DNA of 64,000 nucleotides from Deltaproteobacteria bacterium. GTDB taxonomy: Bacteria > Myxococcota_A > Polyangia > Haliangiales > Haliangiaceae. Numbering within the stretch: position 1 is the first letter of the stretch; each line of letters opens with the position of its first letter. Shown piece after piece: positions 53,157 to 61,581 of this stretch. The notes under the pieces were generated by a model. It had not been told where the DNA came from, did no database searches, and was given only the letters and a program-made list of their open reading frames with translations. A program made the position numbers and the translations under genes. The stretch spans positions 1 to 64,000 of the forward strand of contig JACCRC010000559.1 of NCBI GenBank assembly GCA_013813765.1, in the 5' to 3' direction.

Positions 53157-55331
53157 CTACGTCGATGCAGGGGAGTTCTGCTCTTTCTCGGTATAGCCGT
53201 AATACGAGTAGTAACCGCTGCGGTTGTTCGGCTCGATGCCGTTGACGATGACGCCGAAGATGGTCGCGCCGACCGCGCGAACCTGCTTCGCCGACCGCCG
53301 GATGTCCTCGCGGAGCGTCTTCTCTGCGCGCGCGACGAGAATCACGCCGTCGACCTGCTTGGCCAGCACCACGGCATCGGTCACCACCTGCAGCGGCGGC
53401 GAATCGAGGATCACGCGGTCGAAGCGCTTCGTGAGCTCGGCGAGCACGGCGCCAAAGCGCTGCGACATCAGGAGCTCGGCCGGATTTGGCGGCAGCGGGC
53501 CGCAGGGCAGCACGTACAGGTTCGGGATCTCGGTGCTCTTGATGACGGTGTCGTACTCGGCGTCACCGACGATCAGGTTCGAGATGCCCACCTGGCGAGA
53601 GACGCCGGTCGACACGTGCAGGCGCGGGCGGCGCATGTCGGTGTCGATGAGGAGCACCTTCTGGCCGCTCTGCGCCATCGTGGTGCCGAGGTAGATCGCG
53701 GTCATCGTCTTGCCCTCGCGCGGGTTCGCGCTGGAGACGACGATGGTCTTGATCTTGCGGTCAGCGCCCGAGAACAGGATGTTCGTGCGCAGCGAGCGGC
53801 AGCACTCGGCGATCCGCGATGTCGGGTGCTTGTGGACGTAGAGGTCGCGCGCGCGGTCGTCGGCCGGAGCGATCTCCGCCTGGTCGAACGCGGGGATGAT
53901 GCCGAGCACCGGAGCGCCGGTCGCTTGCTGCGCATCGGCGGTGCTCTTGATCGACCGATCGAACAGCACGATCAGGAACACGAGGCCGAGGCCGAGCAGC
54001 AGCGAGAGCGCGCCACCGATGACGATGTTCCTGCGCAGGATCGGGTACACCGGCGCGATCGGGACGCGCGCCTCGTCGAGTGGCCGGACGTTCGTCGAGT
54101 CGATGTTGCGGTTCATCCGGTCGGTCAGCTCGCTGGTGGACAGGCGCGACCGCAGGATGTTGTAGCGATCCTCGGTGCTCTTCTTGCGGCGGAGCAGCTC
54201 GTTGTACGCGACGACCTTCGGTCCGAGCGCGAGGGCTTCCTTCGTGGCCTTCTCGACCTCGTTCTTCAGCGCGGACTCGGTGGCAAGCACCGCCTGCACC
54301 TGCTCTTCGAGGCCGCCGAGCATCCGCTTCGCCTCGGTTTCGAGGGCGCTGTAGATGTCGTCCATCTTCGCCTTCTGCATCACGTACTGCGGATTCTTCG
54401 GGCCGACTTCCTTCTCGAGCTCGATGAACTTGTTGCGCTCCGAGTAGTACTGGGCGCGCAGCGAGTCGAACGAGTTGTTCTCCTTGCTGTCACCGATCAT
54501 GAGGATCGGCGACGTCAGGACCTCCTCCTTCGCCGCCTTGCGCATGCGATCGAGCCGGGCAGCCAGCTCGATCCGGCGCGCGCGCGTCTCGTTGAGCTTG
54601 TTCGTGTAGGTGGTGATCCCGCTCGACACCATGCTCTGCCGCTCTTCCAGCGTCACGGCGAGCAGGTCGTTGTCCTTCTGGAACGTGTAGAGCGCCGACT
54701 CGGCCTCGCGAAGCTTGCCCTCGACGACATCGAACTCGGTGGAGAGCGCGTTCGACGCCTGCTTGGTGTCAGTCGAGAGCAGGCCCCTCGCGTAGTCGAC
54801 GTACGTCGCGATGTGCGCGTTCGCGATCTGCGCGGCGAGCGGTGGGCTGCCGTTGCGGACCACGACGTACATGATGCGATCCTGATCGGGATAGCGGATC
54901 GACAGCATCCCGCGCACGCGCCCGGTCGCCATCGCGATCTGATCCTCGATCTTGACGTCCTTGCGCTCGAGGTCCGAGAGCACGACGTCCTGGAGGTGGT
55001 GGCTCTGCACCGTTTGCTGGACGAGCCGGTAGCTCGAGAGCACCTGGCGCTGCTGCTTGTAGTAATCGACGGTGCCTGCGGTTGCGACGCCGGAGAGGAT
55101 CTCCTGGCCCTGACCGAGGAGATCCGGGATGCGCGGCTCGATCTGTACCGACGCTTGCGCCTCGTAGATCTTCGGCTGGCGGTTCGTGTAGATCACCGCG
55201 CCCGTGATCGCGAGCGCCATGATCGCGATCACCGCCCACACGTACTTGCGCAGGGCGTCGAGATAACGCTGGAAGTCGATTCCGAGAACGGGCTCGTTAT
55301 CTACAACCGCTTCTTCGGGCTCGTCGTCCAC
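53157..55331 (-). CDS. Wzc-type polysaccharide co-polymerase / tyrosine autokinase
   Basis: This 724-residue protein has a GTG start. A Wzz domain with TM1 at about residues 31-48 and TM2 around 428-450 (LRRNIVIGGALSLLLGLGLVFL) flanks a long periplasmic coiled coil. The cytoplasmic BY-kinase domain has Walker A ANPREGKTM (about 535-543), Walker A' LLIDTDMRRPRLH, Walker B VILDSPP, and a C-terminal Tyr cluster YYSYYGY (707-713) for autophosphorylation. It should control chain length and export of the polysaccharide at the inner membrane, like BtkA in M. xanthus. It is second in the minus-strand run, ten bases after the beta-barrel gene. Confidence 0.95.
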   Translation of the reverse strand: MDDEPEEAVVDNEPVLGIDFQRYLDALRKYVWAVIAIMALAITGAVIYTNRQPKIYEAQASVQIEPRIPDLLGQGQEILSGVATAGTVDYYKQQRQVLSSYRLVQQTVQSHHLQDVVLSDLERKDVKIEDQIAMATGRVRGMLSIRYPDQDRIMYVVVRNGSPPLAAQIANAHIATYVDYARGLLSTDTKQASNALSTEFDVVEGKLREAESALYTFQKDNDLLAVTLEERQSMVSSGITTYTNKLNETRARRIELAARLDRMRKAAKEEVLTSPILMIGDSKENNSFDSLRAQYYSERNKFIELEKEVGPKNPQYVMQKAKMDDIYSALETEAKRMLGGLEEQVQAVLATESALKNEVEKATKEALALGPKVVAYNELLRRKKSTEDRYNILRSRLSTSELTDRMNRNIDSTNVRPLDEARVPIAPVYPILRRNIVIGGALSLLLGLGLVFLIVLFDRSIKSTADAQQATGAPVLGIIPAFDQAEIAPADDRARDLYVHKHPTSRIAECCRSLRTNILFSGADRKIKTIVVSSANPREGKTMTAIYLGTTMAQSGQKVLLIDTDMRRPRLHVSTGVSRQVGISNLIVGDAEYDTVIKSTEIPNLYVLPCGPLPPNPAELLMSQRFGAVLAELTKRFDRVILDSPPLQVVTDAVVLAKQVDGVILVARAEKTLREDIRRSAKQVRAVGATIFGVIVNGIEPNNRSGYYSYYGYTEKEQNSPAST

Positions 55332-55341
55332 GGCATCGGTC

Positions 55342-56667
55342 TCAGAGCGCCACGCGGAGGCCCGCGAGAAGCTCGTGGCGGACGAAGCTCGGGTTATCCG
55401 ACGCGCCAGCGAAGACGTACATGTAATCGGTGGAGACCATCGAGAAGCGATAGTTCACCGTCGCGGCGATCCAGTTGCGGAAGTTGTAGTGAACGCCGCC
55501 GATGAGCGAAAAGATCACATCGTTGCGAACGGCGGGCCCCGTGAGCCCGGGGATCGCGAGCGTCACGCCGTTGTACTGGCGGAAGTGAACCTCCGGCTGC
55601 AGCATCACGACGAACGGAGCGACGAGGTGCTGGAGCGTTCCGCGGATGGTGTGGTCGCGATAGTAGTTCGCGTTGATCGAGTCCTCGTACTGTAGCGAGT
55701 ACCCGATCGAGACGCGGCCGAGCGGCGAATAGCGGTAGCCGATGGTCGCGCCGATCACCGGAGCGGAGAAGCTCGGGCCGCTCGAGTAGAAGCCGTTGGT
55801 GTAGCCGGCGTCGAGGTTCAGCGTGGTCTTCAGCGAAAGCAGCGTCGCGAGGCCGGCGCGCACCGTGAGCGGGTACGAGCCTGACTTCGGGTTCGTGCTG
55901 CCGAGCGGAGCGACGTTGCCCCACGACAGATCGAGGTACGCCTGCGTCTGCGGCAGGAAGCGCCAGTGCGGGTGAACGCCGACCCGGTTGCTCCAGCGGT
56001 CGACGAAGCTCTGCTCGTCGCGCTCGAAGATGTCGATCGTGTTGTGATAGTAGAGGTACCCGCCCAGGGCGCTCGACCGCGGCCGGTAGAGCAGCAGCAA
56101 CCTGAGGTTGTTGATGTCGCGATTGGTGTTCGCGTCGGTCTCCCAGTTCGCGGCGCGGATCAGGCGCTGGAAGTCCTCGTCGAATCCGAAGGCGAACGTG
56201 CCCATCGGATTGACCATGCCCTTGAACGACGCGCCGATGCCGAGGCCACCGGTCTCGTCCGCCGTGTCGTTGTCCGAGAACACGAGATCGTACGAAAGGC
56301 GGAGGCTCGCGCGATACTCGAGCTGGCCCAGGTTCATGGGCGCCTCGGTGTCCAGTGCGTTCGGGTTCAGTCGCTGCGATCCGAGCGATGCGACACCCGC
56401 CTGCGCGATCAGGCGCAACAGGCCGGCGGGTTGCTCGTCCTTGTCCTCGTAGAAGACGTTCGAGATGAAACCGGTCTCGACGCCGAACACCGGCCGGAGC
56501 ACCGTCCCTTCGCCCACCTTGATGCCCGGACCCTCGACGGTCGACGCAGGCGCGACAGCGTCTTCGGGATTGAACGACGAGATCGAGATGTCGTTCGGGC
56601 TGATGTCAGCTGCGGCCGTCCCGGCGAGTGCTGCCAGGAGGCTCAGGCTAACAAATAGGCGAGTCAT
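55342..56667 (-). CDS. Outer-membrane beta-barrel protein, candidate polysaccharide porin (Wzp-like)
   Basis: This 441-residue protein has a signal peptide (residues 1-20, cleavage after GTAAA) and no TM helix. From about residue 60 it shows alternating amphipathic strands with aromatic girdles (RPVFGVETGFISNVFYED, LGGYLYYHNTIDIFERD, TIGYRYSPLGRVSIGYSLQYE, FRNWIAATVNYRFSM). It ends in a hydrophobic strand, ELLAGLRVAL. In M. xanthus, exopolysaccharide systems with short OPX proteins use a dedicated beta-barrel (Wzp) to cross the outer membrane. The position at the head of the operon, next to Wzc, fits that role. Confidence 0.88.
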   Translation of the reverse strand: MTRLFVSLSLLAALAGTAAADISPNDISISSFNPEDAVAPASTVEGPGIKVGEGTVLRPVFGVETGFISNVFYEDKDEQPAGLLRLIAQAGVASLGSQRLNPNALDTEAPMNLGQLEYRASLRLSYDLVFSDNDTADETGGLGIGASFKGMVNPMGTFAFGFDEDFQRLIRAANWETDANTNRDINNLRLLLLYRPRSSALGGYLYYHNTIDIFERDEQSFVDRWSNRVGVHPHWRFLPQTQAYLDLSWGNVAPLGSTNPKSGSYPLTVRAGLATLLSLKTTLNLDAGYTNGFYSSGPSFSAPVIGATIGYRYSPLGRVSIGYSLQYEDSINANYYRDHTIRGTLQHLVAPFVVMLQPEVHFRQYNGVTLAIPGLTGPAVRNDVIFSLIGGVHYNFRNWIAATVNYRFSMVSTDYMYVFAGASDNPSFVRHELLAGLRVAL

Positions 56668-56695
56668 TTCAGGATCCTGTATCTAGGTGTGGGAA

Positions 56696-56724
56696 TGTAT
56701 CGCATCAGAACGCGCACGCGTCAA
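56696..56724 (-). promoter_or_regulatory. Candidate sigma70-type promoter of the beta-barrel/wzc operon
   Basis: On the minus strand TTGACG (complement of 56719-56724) is followed after 17 bases by GATACA (complement of 56696-56701), preceded by TGC as an extended -10. Transcription would begin about 20 bases before the ATG at 56667. The -35 is strong and the -10 is moderate. It is well placed to drive the 15-gene run down to 41426. Confidence 0.45.
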
Positions 56725-56806
56725 CGGAAGGCTGAGTTAGATGCTCATGAAGCGGCGGCGTTCATCGTGTGTGATGATCGAGGGGACGTAGCATAAGTCG
56801 GGCGAT

Positions 56807-56832
56807 CTAACGCATTCATCACGGTGTGTTAG
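56807..56832. promoter_or_regulatory. Inverted repeat before the epimerase gene, possible operator
   Basis: CTAACGCA (56807-56814) and TGTGTTAG (56825-56832) form an inverted repeat with seven of eight pairs and a 10-base loop. It lies just before the ATG at 56844 in the AT-richer divergent region. A further TTAGAT-type motif occurs near 56735. It could bind a dimeric regulator of the two divergent operons. Confidence 0.3.
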
Positions 56833-56843
56833 CGTTTGCCGTG

Positions 56844-57806
56844 ATGCATGTCGTGGTCACCGGCGGAGCCGGGTTCATCGGTTCGCACACCACGGAACGC
56901 CTCGTCGCCGCCGGCCACCGCGTAACCGCGCTGGATTCCTTCGATTCCTATCTCTACCCCAGCGAGCGCAAGCAGCGGAACGCCGCAGCGCTCGCGACAC
57001 TCCCCGGCTTCCGCCTGGTCACCGGCGACATCGGCGATCCGGCCGCGGTCGCCCAGGCGATCACTCCGGATGTCGATGTCGTGTTGCACCTCGCGGCGCT
57101 CGCCGGGGTGCGGCCATCGCTCGCGCAGCCGCTGCGCTACCTCTCGACGAACATCTCCGGCACCGGCGTGATCATCGAGCGCATGCGCGAGCTCGGTCTG
57201 CGCCGTCTCGTGTTCGGGTCCTCGAGCTCGGTCTACGGGGCGCAGCCGGGAGCCGTCGAAGCGTTCCGCGAGGACGATCCGTGCCTGACGCCCGCGTCGC
57301 CATACGCCGCGACGAAGCGCATGAACGAGCTGCAGCTCTCCGCATATCGCGATCTGTTCGGGCTCGGCGTGTTCGCCCTGCGGTTCTTCACGGTCTATGG
57401 CCCGCGCCAGCGCCCCGACATGGCGATCTCGAAGTTCCTCGACGCGGTCGCAGCGGGCAGGACAATCACGGTATTCGGCGACGGCTCATCCCGTCGGGAC
57501 TATACGTTCGTCGATGACATCGTCTCCGGCGTCGTCGCCGCGATCGAGCGGGTCACGCCCGGCGCGTTCGAGATCTACAACCTCGGCGGCACGCAGACGA
57601 TCTCGCTCACCGATCTGGTCACCGTGATCGAGAACACGGTCGGCAAGCCCGCGGTGATCGATCGGCAGCCGGATCAGCCCGGCGATGTACCGATCACGTA
57701 CGCGAACATCGATCGCGCCCGCGCGGCACTCGGCTATCAGCCGACGACAAATGTCGAAACGGGCATCGCACGACAGTGGGAGTGGCGTCAGGCGAACGCG
57801 TGGTAG
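56844..57806 (+). CDS. NAD-dependent epimerase, UDP-glucuronate 4-epimerase-like
   Basis: The ATG at 56844 (MHVVVTGGAGFIGSHTTERL) is preferred over an upstream GTG because it places the NAD motif at the N-terminus; the protein has 320 residues. TGGAGFIG, FGSSSSVYG and the catalytic SPYAATK are intact. RFFTVYGPRQRPDMAISKF is typical of UDP-GlcA 4-epimerases and related UDP-sugar epimerases. It would make UDP-galacturonate from the product of the UDP-glucose dehydrogenase twelve bases downstream. Confidence 0.9.
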   Translation: MHVVVTGGAGFIGSHTTERLVAAGHRVTALDSFDSYLYPSERKQRNAAALATLPGFRLVTGDIGDPAAVAQAITPDVDVVLHLAALAGVRPSLAQPLRYLSTNISGTGVIIERMRELGLRRLVFGSSSSVYGAQPGAVEAFREDDPCLTPASPYAATKRMNELQLSAYRDLFGLGVFALRFFTVYGPRQRPDMAISKFLDAVAAGRTITVFGDGSSRRDYTFVDDIVSGVVAAIERVTPGAFEIYNLGGTQTISLTDLVTVIENTVGKPAVIDRQPDQPGDVPITYANIDRARAALGYQPTTNVETGIARQWEWRQANAW

Positions 57807-57818
57807 CGTCCGTCCGCC

Positions 57819-59117
57819 ATGAAGATCGCTGTCGTCGGCACCGGATACGTAGGCCTCGTGACCGGGGCGGGGTTCTCTGACTTCGGCCACGATGTCACCT
57901 GCGTCGACATCGATCCCAAGCGCGTCGAGACGCTGCGGCGGGGCGAGGTTCCGTTCTACGAGCCCGGCCTCCACGATCTGATCAAGCGCAATGCGGGTCT
58001 CGATCGCCTGCACTTCACGACGTCGACCGTCGACGCGGTGAAGGGCGCCGAGGTCGTTTTCATCGCGGTCGGCACGCCGTCGACCGAAGATGGCAGCGCG
58101 GATCTCTCGTACGTGATCGAGGCGGCGAAGCAGATCGGAGCCGCGCTGACCGGATTCACGGTCATCGTCACCAAGAGCACCGTGCCGGTCGGCACCGCCG
58201 CAAAGATCACGGCCGCGGTCGGATCGGTCGCGAAGCAGCCGTTCGCCGTTGCTTCCAATCCCGAGTTCCTCAAGGAAGGCGACGCGGTCAACGACTTCCT
58301 CCGTCCGCCGCGCGTGATCGTCGGTGCGGAGGATCCGCAGGCGATCGCCGTGCTGCGCGAGCTCTATCGCGGCGTGCTGCGCACGAACGATCGGATCCAG
58401 GTGATGGACATCGCGTCGGCGGAGCTGACGAAGTACGCGGCGAACGCGATGCTGGCGACGCGGATCTCGTTCATGAACGAGCTCGCGCGCCTGTGCGAGG
58501 TCGTCGGCGCCGACATCGAGAACGTGCGCAAGGGAATCGGTTCGGACCCGCGCATCGGCAACAAGTTCCTCTTCGCAGGGGCAGGCTTCGGCGGGAGCTG
58601 TTTCCCGAAAGATCTGCGCGCGCTCCGTCACACCGCGCAGTCACTGGACGTTCCGCTCCACGTCGTCGATGCGGTCGAGCGGGCAAACGAGCGGCAGAAG
58701 CGTCTGCTCGGCGAGCGCGTGCTCGCGCACTTTGGCGGCTCGCTCGCCGGCAAGCGGATCGCGATCTGGGGCCTCGCGTTCAAGCCCGAGACCGATGACA
58801 TCCGCGAGTCGCCCGCGCTCGTGCTGATCGAGCAGCTGCGCGGCGCCGGTGCGACGATCGTCGGCTACGACCCCGCGGCCATGAAGAACATCGAGGCCGC
58901 CGGCACCGGCATCGAGCTCGTGAAGGATGCGTACGCCGCGGCTGCGGGTGCGGATGCGGTCGTGCTCGTCACCGAGTGGCACGAGCTCCGCGATCCGGAC
59001 CTCGAGCGTCTGAAGTCGTCGATGCGCACACACGTGCTCGTCGATGGGCGCAACGTGTGGCCGATGGCCGACGCGCGCGCCGCCGGGTTTACGTACTACG
59101 GCATCGGTCGCGGATAG
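57819..59117 (+). CDS. ugd: UDP-glucose 6-dehydrogenase
   Basis: This 432-residue enzyme is complete. The NAD site is VVGTGYVGLVTGAGFSDFGH, VGTPSTEDGSADLSYV is the substrate loop, and the catalytic Cys261 lies in GFGGSCFPKDLRAL. KPETDDIRESPAL follows in the C-terminal domain. Double oxidation of UDP-glucose gives UDP-glucuronic acid. A UDP-GlcNAc or UDP-ManNAc dehydrogenase role cannot be fully excluded and would feed the Wlb-like cassettes, but the motif set fits UDP-glucose better. Confidence 0.94.
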   Translation: MKIAVVGTGYVGLVTGAGFSDFGHDVTCVDIDPKRVETLRRGEVPFYEPGLHDLIKRNAGLDRLHFTTSTVDAVKGAEVVFIAVGTPSTEDGSADLSYVIEAAKQIGAALTGFTVIVTKSTVPVGTAAKITAAVGSVAKQPFAVASNPEFLKEGDAVNDFLRPPRVIVGAEDPQAIAVLRELYRGVLRTNDRIQVMDIASAELTKYAANAMLATRISFMNELARLCEVVGADIENVRKGIGSDPRIGNKFLFAGAGFGGSCFPKDLRALRHTAQSLDVPLHVVDAVERANERQKRLLGERVLAHFGGSLAGKRIAIWGLAFKPETDDIRESPALVLIEQLRGAGATIVGYDPAAMKNIEAAGTGIELVKDAYAAAAGADAVVLVTEWHELRDPDLERLKSSMRTHVLVDGRNVWPMADARAAGFTYYGIGRG

Positions 59118-59153
59118 CGAACGCGCGCGATCAGCTCGGCCGTGTCGCCGTGT

Positions 59154-59201
59154 CCGGTAACCGCACCGGGCGACCGCATGCAACGCCGAGGTTGTTACCG
59201 G
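59154..59201. terminator. Inverted repeat between convergent genes, possible bidirectional terminator
   Basis: CCGGTAAC (59154-59161) and GTTACCGG (59194-59201) are perfectly complementary with a 32-base loop. The downstream arm covers the stop codon of the minus-strand gene. No T-run follows, so an intrinsic terminator is uncertain. Confidence 0.3.
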
Positions 59202-59479
59202 TGGATGACGCGCGCGACCGGAAGGCGCTTGAGCTGACGAATCTCGTGCGCGCTGAGGAGCGTGCGGACGCCGCCCTCGATCGTCGACGAGATTCCGACG
59301 ACGAGCGCCGTGAACGATGCGGGGACGCCGACGACCACCGCGAGTGGGACGCCACCGACCACGCGGCAGGCCGTGCACAGTCCGATGGCGAACGCGATCC
59401 AGGCGAGGCCACGTGTGAACCTGCGACTCTCGGACACCAGCTCCGCCTCCAGCAGCTCGAGCTCGGTATCGCCCGTCAC
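59195..59479 (-). CDS. Small membrane protein of unknown function
   Basis: This 94-residue protein has a GTG start and two probable TM helices (about residues 24-43 and 44-66, separated by a Gly-Pro turn) with a charged acidic N-terminus and a basic C-terminus (EIRQLKRLPVARVIHR). It lies alone between ugd and a divergent lipoprotein gene. I do not recognise it. Coding nature is supported by the hydrophobic helix pattern, but the gene is short. Confidence 0.6.
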   Translation of the reverse strand: MTGDTELELLEAELVSESRRFTRGLAWIAFAIGLCTACRVVGGVPLAVVVGVPASFTALVVGISSTIEGGVRTLLSAHEIRQLKRLPVARVIHR

Positions 59480-59523
59480 GCGAGTAGTGTGCCACCAACC
59501 GGGGTCCCTGCTACGCTCGAAAC

Positions 59524-59970
59524 ATGCGGCGTATGCAGTGGGTCCTGGTCGTCGGAGTTGTCCTCGCAGGCTGCGCCTACAAGGCAGCGTCCTCGAATGA
59601 GACGACGCGCGAAGTCCGCGACAGGAGCCGAGTTGGTTGCCTCGATGTCGGGGTCGATCGGCACCGCGACCTCGGCAACACCGCGGTCGTTAGCTACTCG
59701 ATCGAGAACCACTGCGGGCAGATGCAGAAGATCGATCTCGGCTGGGCGCAGGTGATCGGCCGCACCGCCGAGGGCAACGAGGTCGCGCTCGTGCCGGCGA
59801 AGAAGGAGAGCTCGGTCGCCGTCGCGCCGCACGCGACCGGAGAGACCACTCTTGCGTATCCCGCACCCGCACCGATAGGTCAGCTGTGCATCGACATCGC
59901 ATCGCTCGCCCAGCAGGCACCCGCGCAGTGGCGCTGCTTCGGAAATCCCGAACCGGTCGCGCTCCGCTGA
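59524..59970 (+). CDS. Small lipoprotein of unknown function
   Basis: This 148-residue protein has a signal peptide with lipobox VLAGC (Cys at residue 17). The mature part has about 130 residues of beta-rich sequence with four further Cys (VGCLD, NHCGQ, QLCID, WRCFG) that may form two disulfides. It resembles the many small myxobacterial lipoproteins without known role. It is divergent from the small membrane protein. Confidence 0.78.
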   Translation: MRRMQWVLVVGVVLAGCAYKAASSNETTREVRDRSRVGCLDVGVDRHRDLGNTAVVSYSIENHCGQMQKIDLGWAQVIGRTAEGNEVALVPAKKESSVAVAPHATGETTLAYPAPAPIGQLCIDIASLAQQAPAQWRCFGNPEPVALR

Positions 59971-59990
59971 GCGGCAGCCGACTTCCCGGT

Positions 59991-60019
59991 TTGATCACAT
60001 CTCGAAGCTACGGTATGTG
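59991..60019 (+). promoter_or_regulatory. Candidate promoter of the 60038-63926 operon, with strong ribosome binding site
   Basis: TTGATC (59991-59996) and TATGTG (60014-60019) are 17 bases apart. A GGAGG at 60026-60030 lies seven bases before the GTG start at 60038. The -10 element is a weak match. Confidence 0.35.
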
Positions 60020-60037
60020 TCACCCGGAGGTCGCTAG

Positions 60038-61099
60038 GTGCTGAGATTTGCGCTCGTCGGTTGTGGGCGGATTGCGACCCGCCATGCCGAGTTGCTGGCC
60101 GGCGGGCATATCCGTGGCGCCACTCTCGCGGCGGTCTGCGACGTGGTGCCGGAGCGGGCCAAGGCGTTCGCCGAGAAGTACAAGATCCCCGGCTACACCG
60201 ACATGCATGCGATGGCGCGTGCCGGCAACGTGGATGTCTTCAGCGTGCTGACGCCGAGCGGGCAGCATGCAGAGCACGTGATCGCGCTGGCCCCGCACGG
60301 CAAGCACATCGTCGTGGAGAAGCCGATGGCGCTCACCCTCGACGACGCCGACGAGATGATCCGGGTGTGCGATCGCAACTCGGTGAAGCTGTTCGTGGTC
60401 AAGCAGAACCGGTTCAACGTGCCGGTGGTGAAGCTGCGCGAGGCAGTCGAGGCCGGACGATTCGGCAAGCTGGTCATGGGCACGGTGCGCGTGCGCTGGT
60501 GCCGGACGCAGGCCTACTACGACCAGGATCCGTGGCGCGGTACGTGGGCGCTCGACGGTGGCGTGCTTTCCAACCAGGCTAGCCATCACGTCGATCTGCT
60601 GGAATGGATGATGGGACCCGTCGAGAGCGTGTTCGCAAAGGCCACGACCGCGCTGGTCAAGATCGAGGCCGAGGACACCGCGGTGGTCGTGCTCCGGTTC
60701 AGGAATGGCGCGCTCGGCATCATCGAAGCGACCACGGCGGCGCGCCCGGTCGACCTGGAAGGCTCCATCTCCATCCTGGGTGAGAGCGGCACCGTCGAGA
60801 TCGGCGGCTTCGCCGTCAACGAGATGAAGACCTGGCGCTTCGCCGAGCCTCATGCGGGCGACGACCTGGTGATGAAGGAATTCTCGGTCAATCCGCCCAA
60901 CGTGTACGGGTTCGGCCACCAGGCCTACTACGACCACGTGGCGCACAGCATCACCCACCACGCCCAACAGCTGGTCGACGGGCTCGAGGGCCGCAAGAGC
61001 CTCGAGCTCATCTCGGCCATCTACGAGTCCGTCGAGACGGGGCTCGAGATCCCGCTGCGCTTCGCCCCCAAGCGCTGCCGGCTGGGTCAGAGGGCGTGA
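60038..61099 (+). CDS. Gfo/Idh/MocA-family oxidoreductase, WlbA/WbpB-like (second copy)
   Basis: This 353-residue protein has a GTG start behind a GGAGG. The NAD motif GCGRIATRHAELL, the EKPMALTLDDADEMI segment with the conserved Lys, and the KQNRFNVPVVKLREAVEAGRFGKLV stretch are standard for the WbpB/WlbA branch. GGVLSNQASHHVDLLEWMMG contains the active-site His pair. It is expected to oxidise C3 of UDP-2-acetamido-glucuronate or a similar sugar. It overlaps the next gene by one base, or four with the GTG start. Confidence 0.92.
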   Translation: MLRFALVGCGRIATRHAELLAGGHIRGATLAAVCDVVPERAKAFAEKYKIPGYTDMHAMARAGNVDVFSVLTPSGQHAEHVIALAPHGKHIVVEKPMALTLDDADEMIRVCDRNSVKLFVVKQNRFNVPVVKLREAVEAGRFGKLVMGTVRVRWCRTQAYYDQDPWRGTWALDGGVLSNQASHHVDLLEWMMGPVESVFAKATTALVKIEAEDTAVVVLRFRNGALGIIEATTAARPVDLEGSISILGESGTVEIGGFAVNEMKTWRFAEPHAGDDLVMKEFSVNPPNVYGFGHQAYYDHVAHSITHHAQQLVDGLEGRKSLELISAIYESVETGLEIPLRFAPKRCRLGQRA

Positions 61100-61581
61100 T
61101 GGGATTCGAGCCGATCGTGCATGAGGCCGGCATCTCCGACGTGGTGTTCGGCGAGAACGTCCGTCTGGTCAGGCCGGTCAACCTGTACGGCTGCCGCATC
61201 GGCGACGGCACCTTCATCGGGCCGTTCGTCGAGATCCAGAAGGACGTGACCATCGGCGCGCGCTGCAAGATCCAATCGCACGCCTTCATTTGTGAGCTGG
61301 TCACCGTCGGTGACGACTGCTTCATCGGTCACGGCGTCATGTTCGTCAACGATCTCTTCGCCGACGGGCGGCCGGCGGCGGGCGACCGCACCAAGTGGAA
61401 ATCGACACACATCGGCCATCGGGTGTCGATCGGCTCCAATGCCACCATCCTGCCCGTCACCATCGGTGACGACGTCGTCATCGGCGCCGGCGCGGTAGTG
61501 ACCAAGGACCTCACTCGGCCGGGCATCTATGCTGGCAACCCGGCCCGCTACCTGCGTGCCTCCACCCGAACGGCACCGTGA
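61099..61581 (+). CDS. WlbB/WbpD-like hexapeptide N-acetyltransferase (second copy)
   Basis: This 160-residue protein starts at ATG 61099 (or at GTG 61096). Left-handed beta-helix repeats run through it: VNLYGCRIGDGTFIGPFVEIQ, VTIGARCKIQSHAF and VTIGDDVVIGAGAVV. The loop GHGVMFVNDLFADGR is the usual acceptor-site insertion. Unlike the copy at 50428-51030 it has no zinc ribbon. It overlaps the aminotransferase by four bases (GTGA). Confidence 0.9.
   Translation: MGFEPIVHEAGISDVVFGENVRLVRPVNLYGCRIGDGTFIGPFVEIQKDVTIGARCKIQSHAFICELVTVGDDCFIGHGVMFVNDLFADGRPAAGDRTKWKSTHIGHRVSIGSNATILPVTIGDDVVIGAGAVVTKDLTRPGIYAGNPARYLRASTRTAP

Noticed and set aside
53136-55505. A 789-codon open frame on the plus strand
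   Set aside because: Antisense to the Wzc-type gene; low-complexity Arg/Val/Leu-rich translation.
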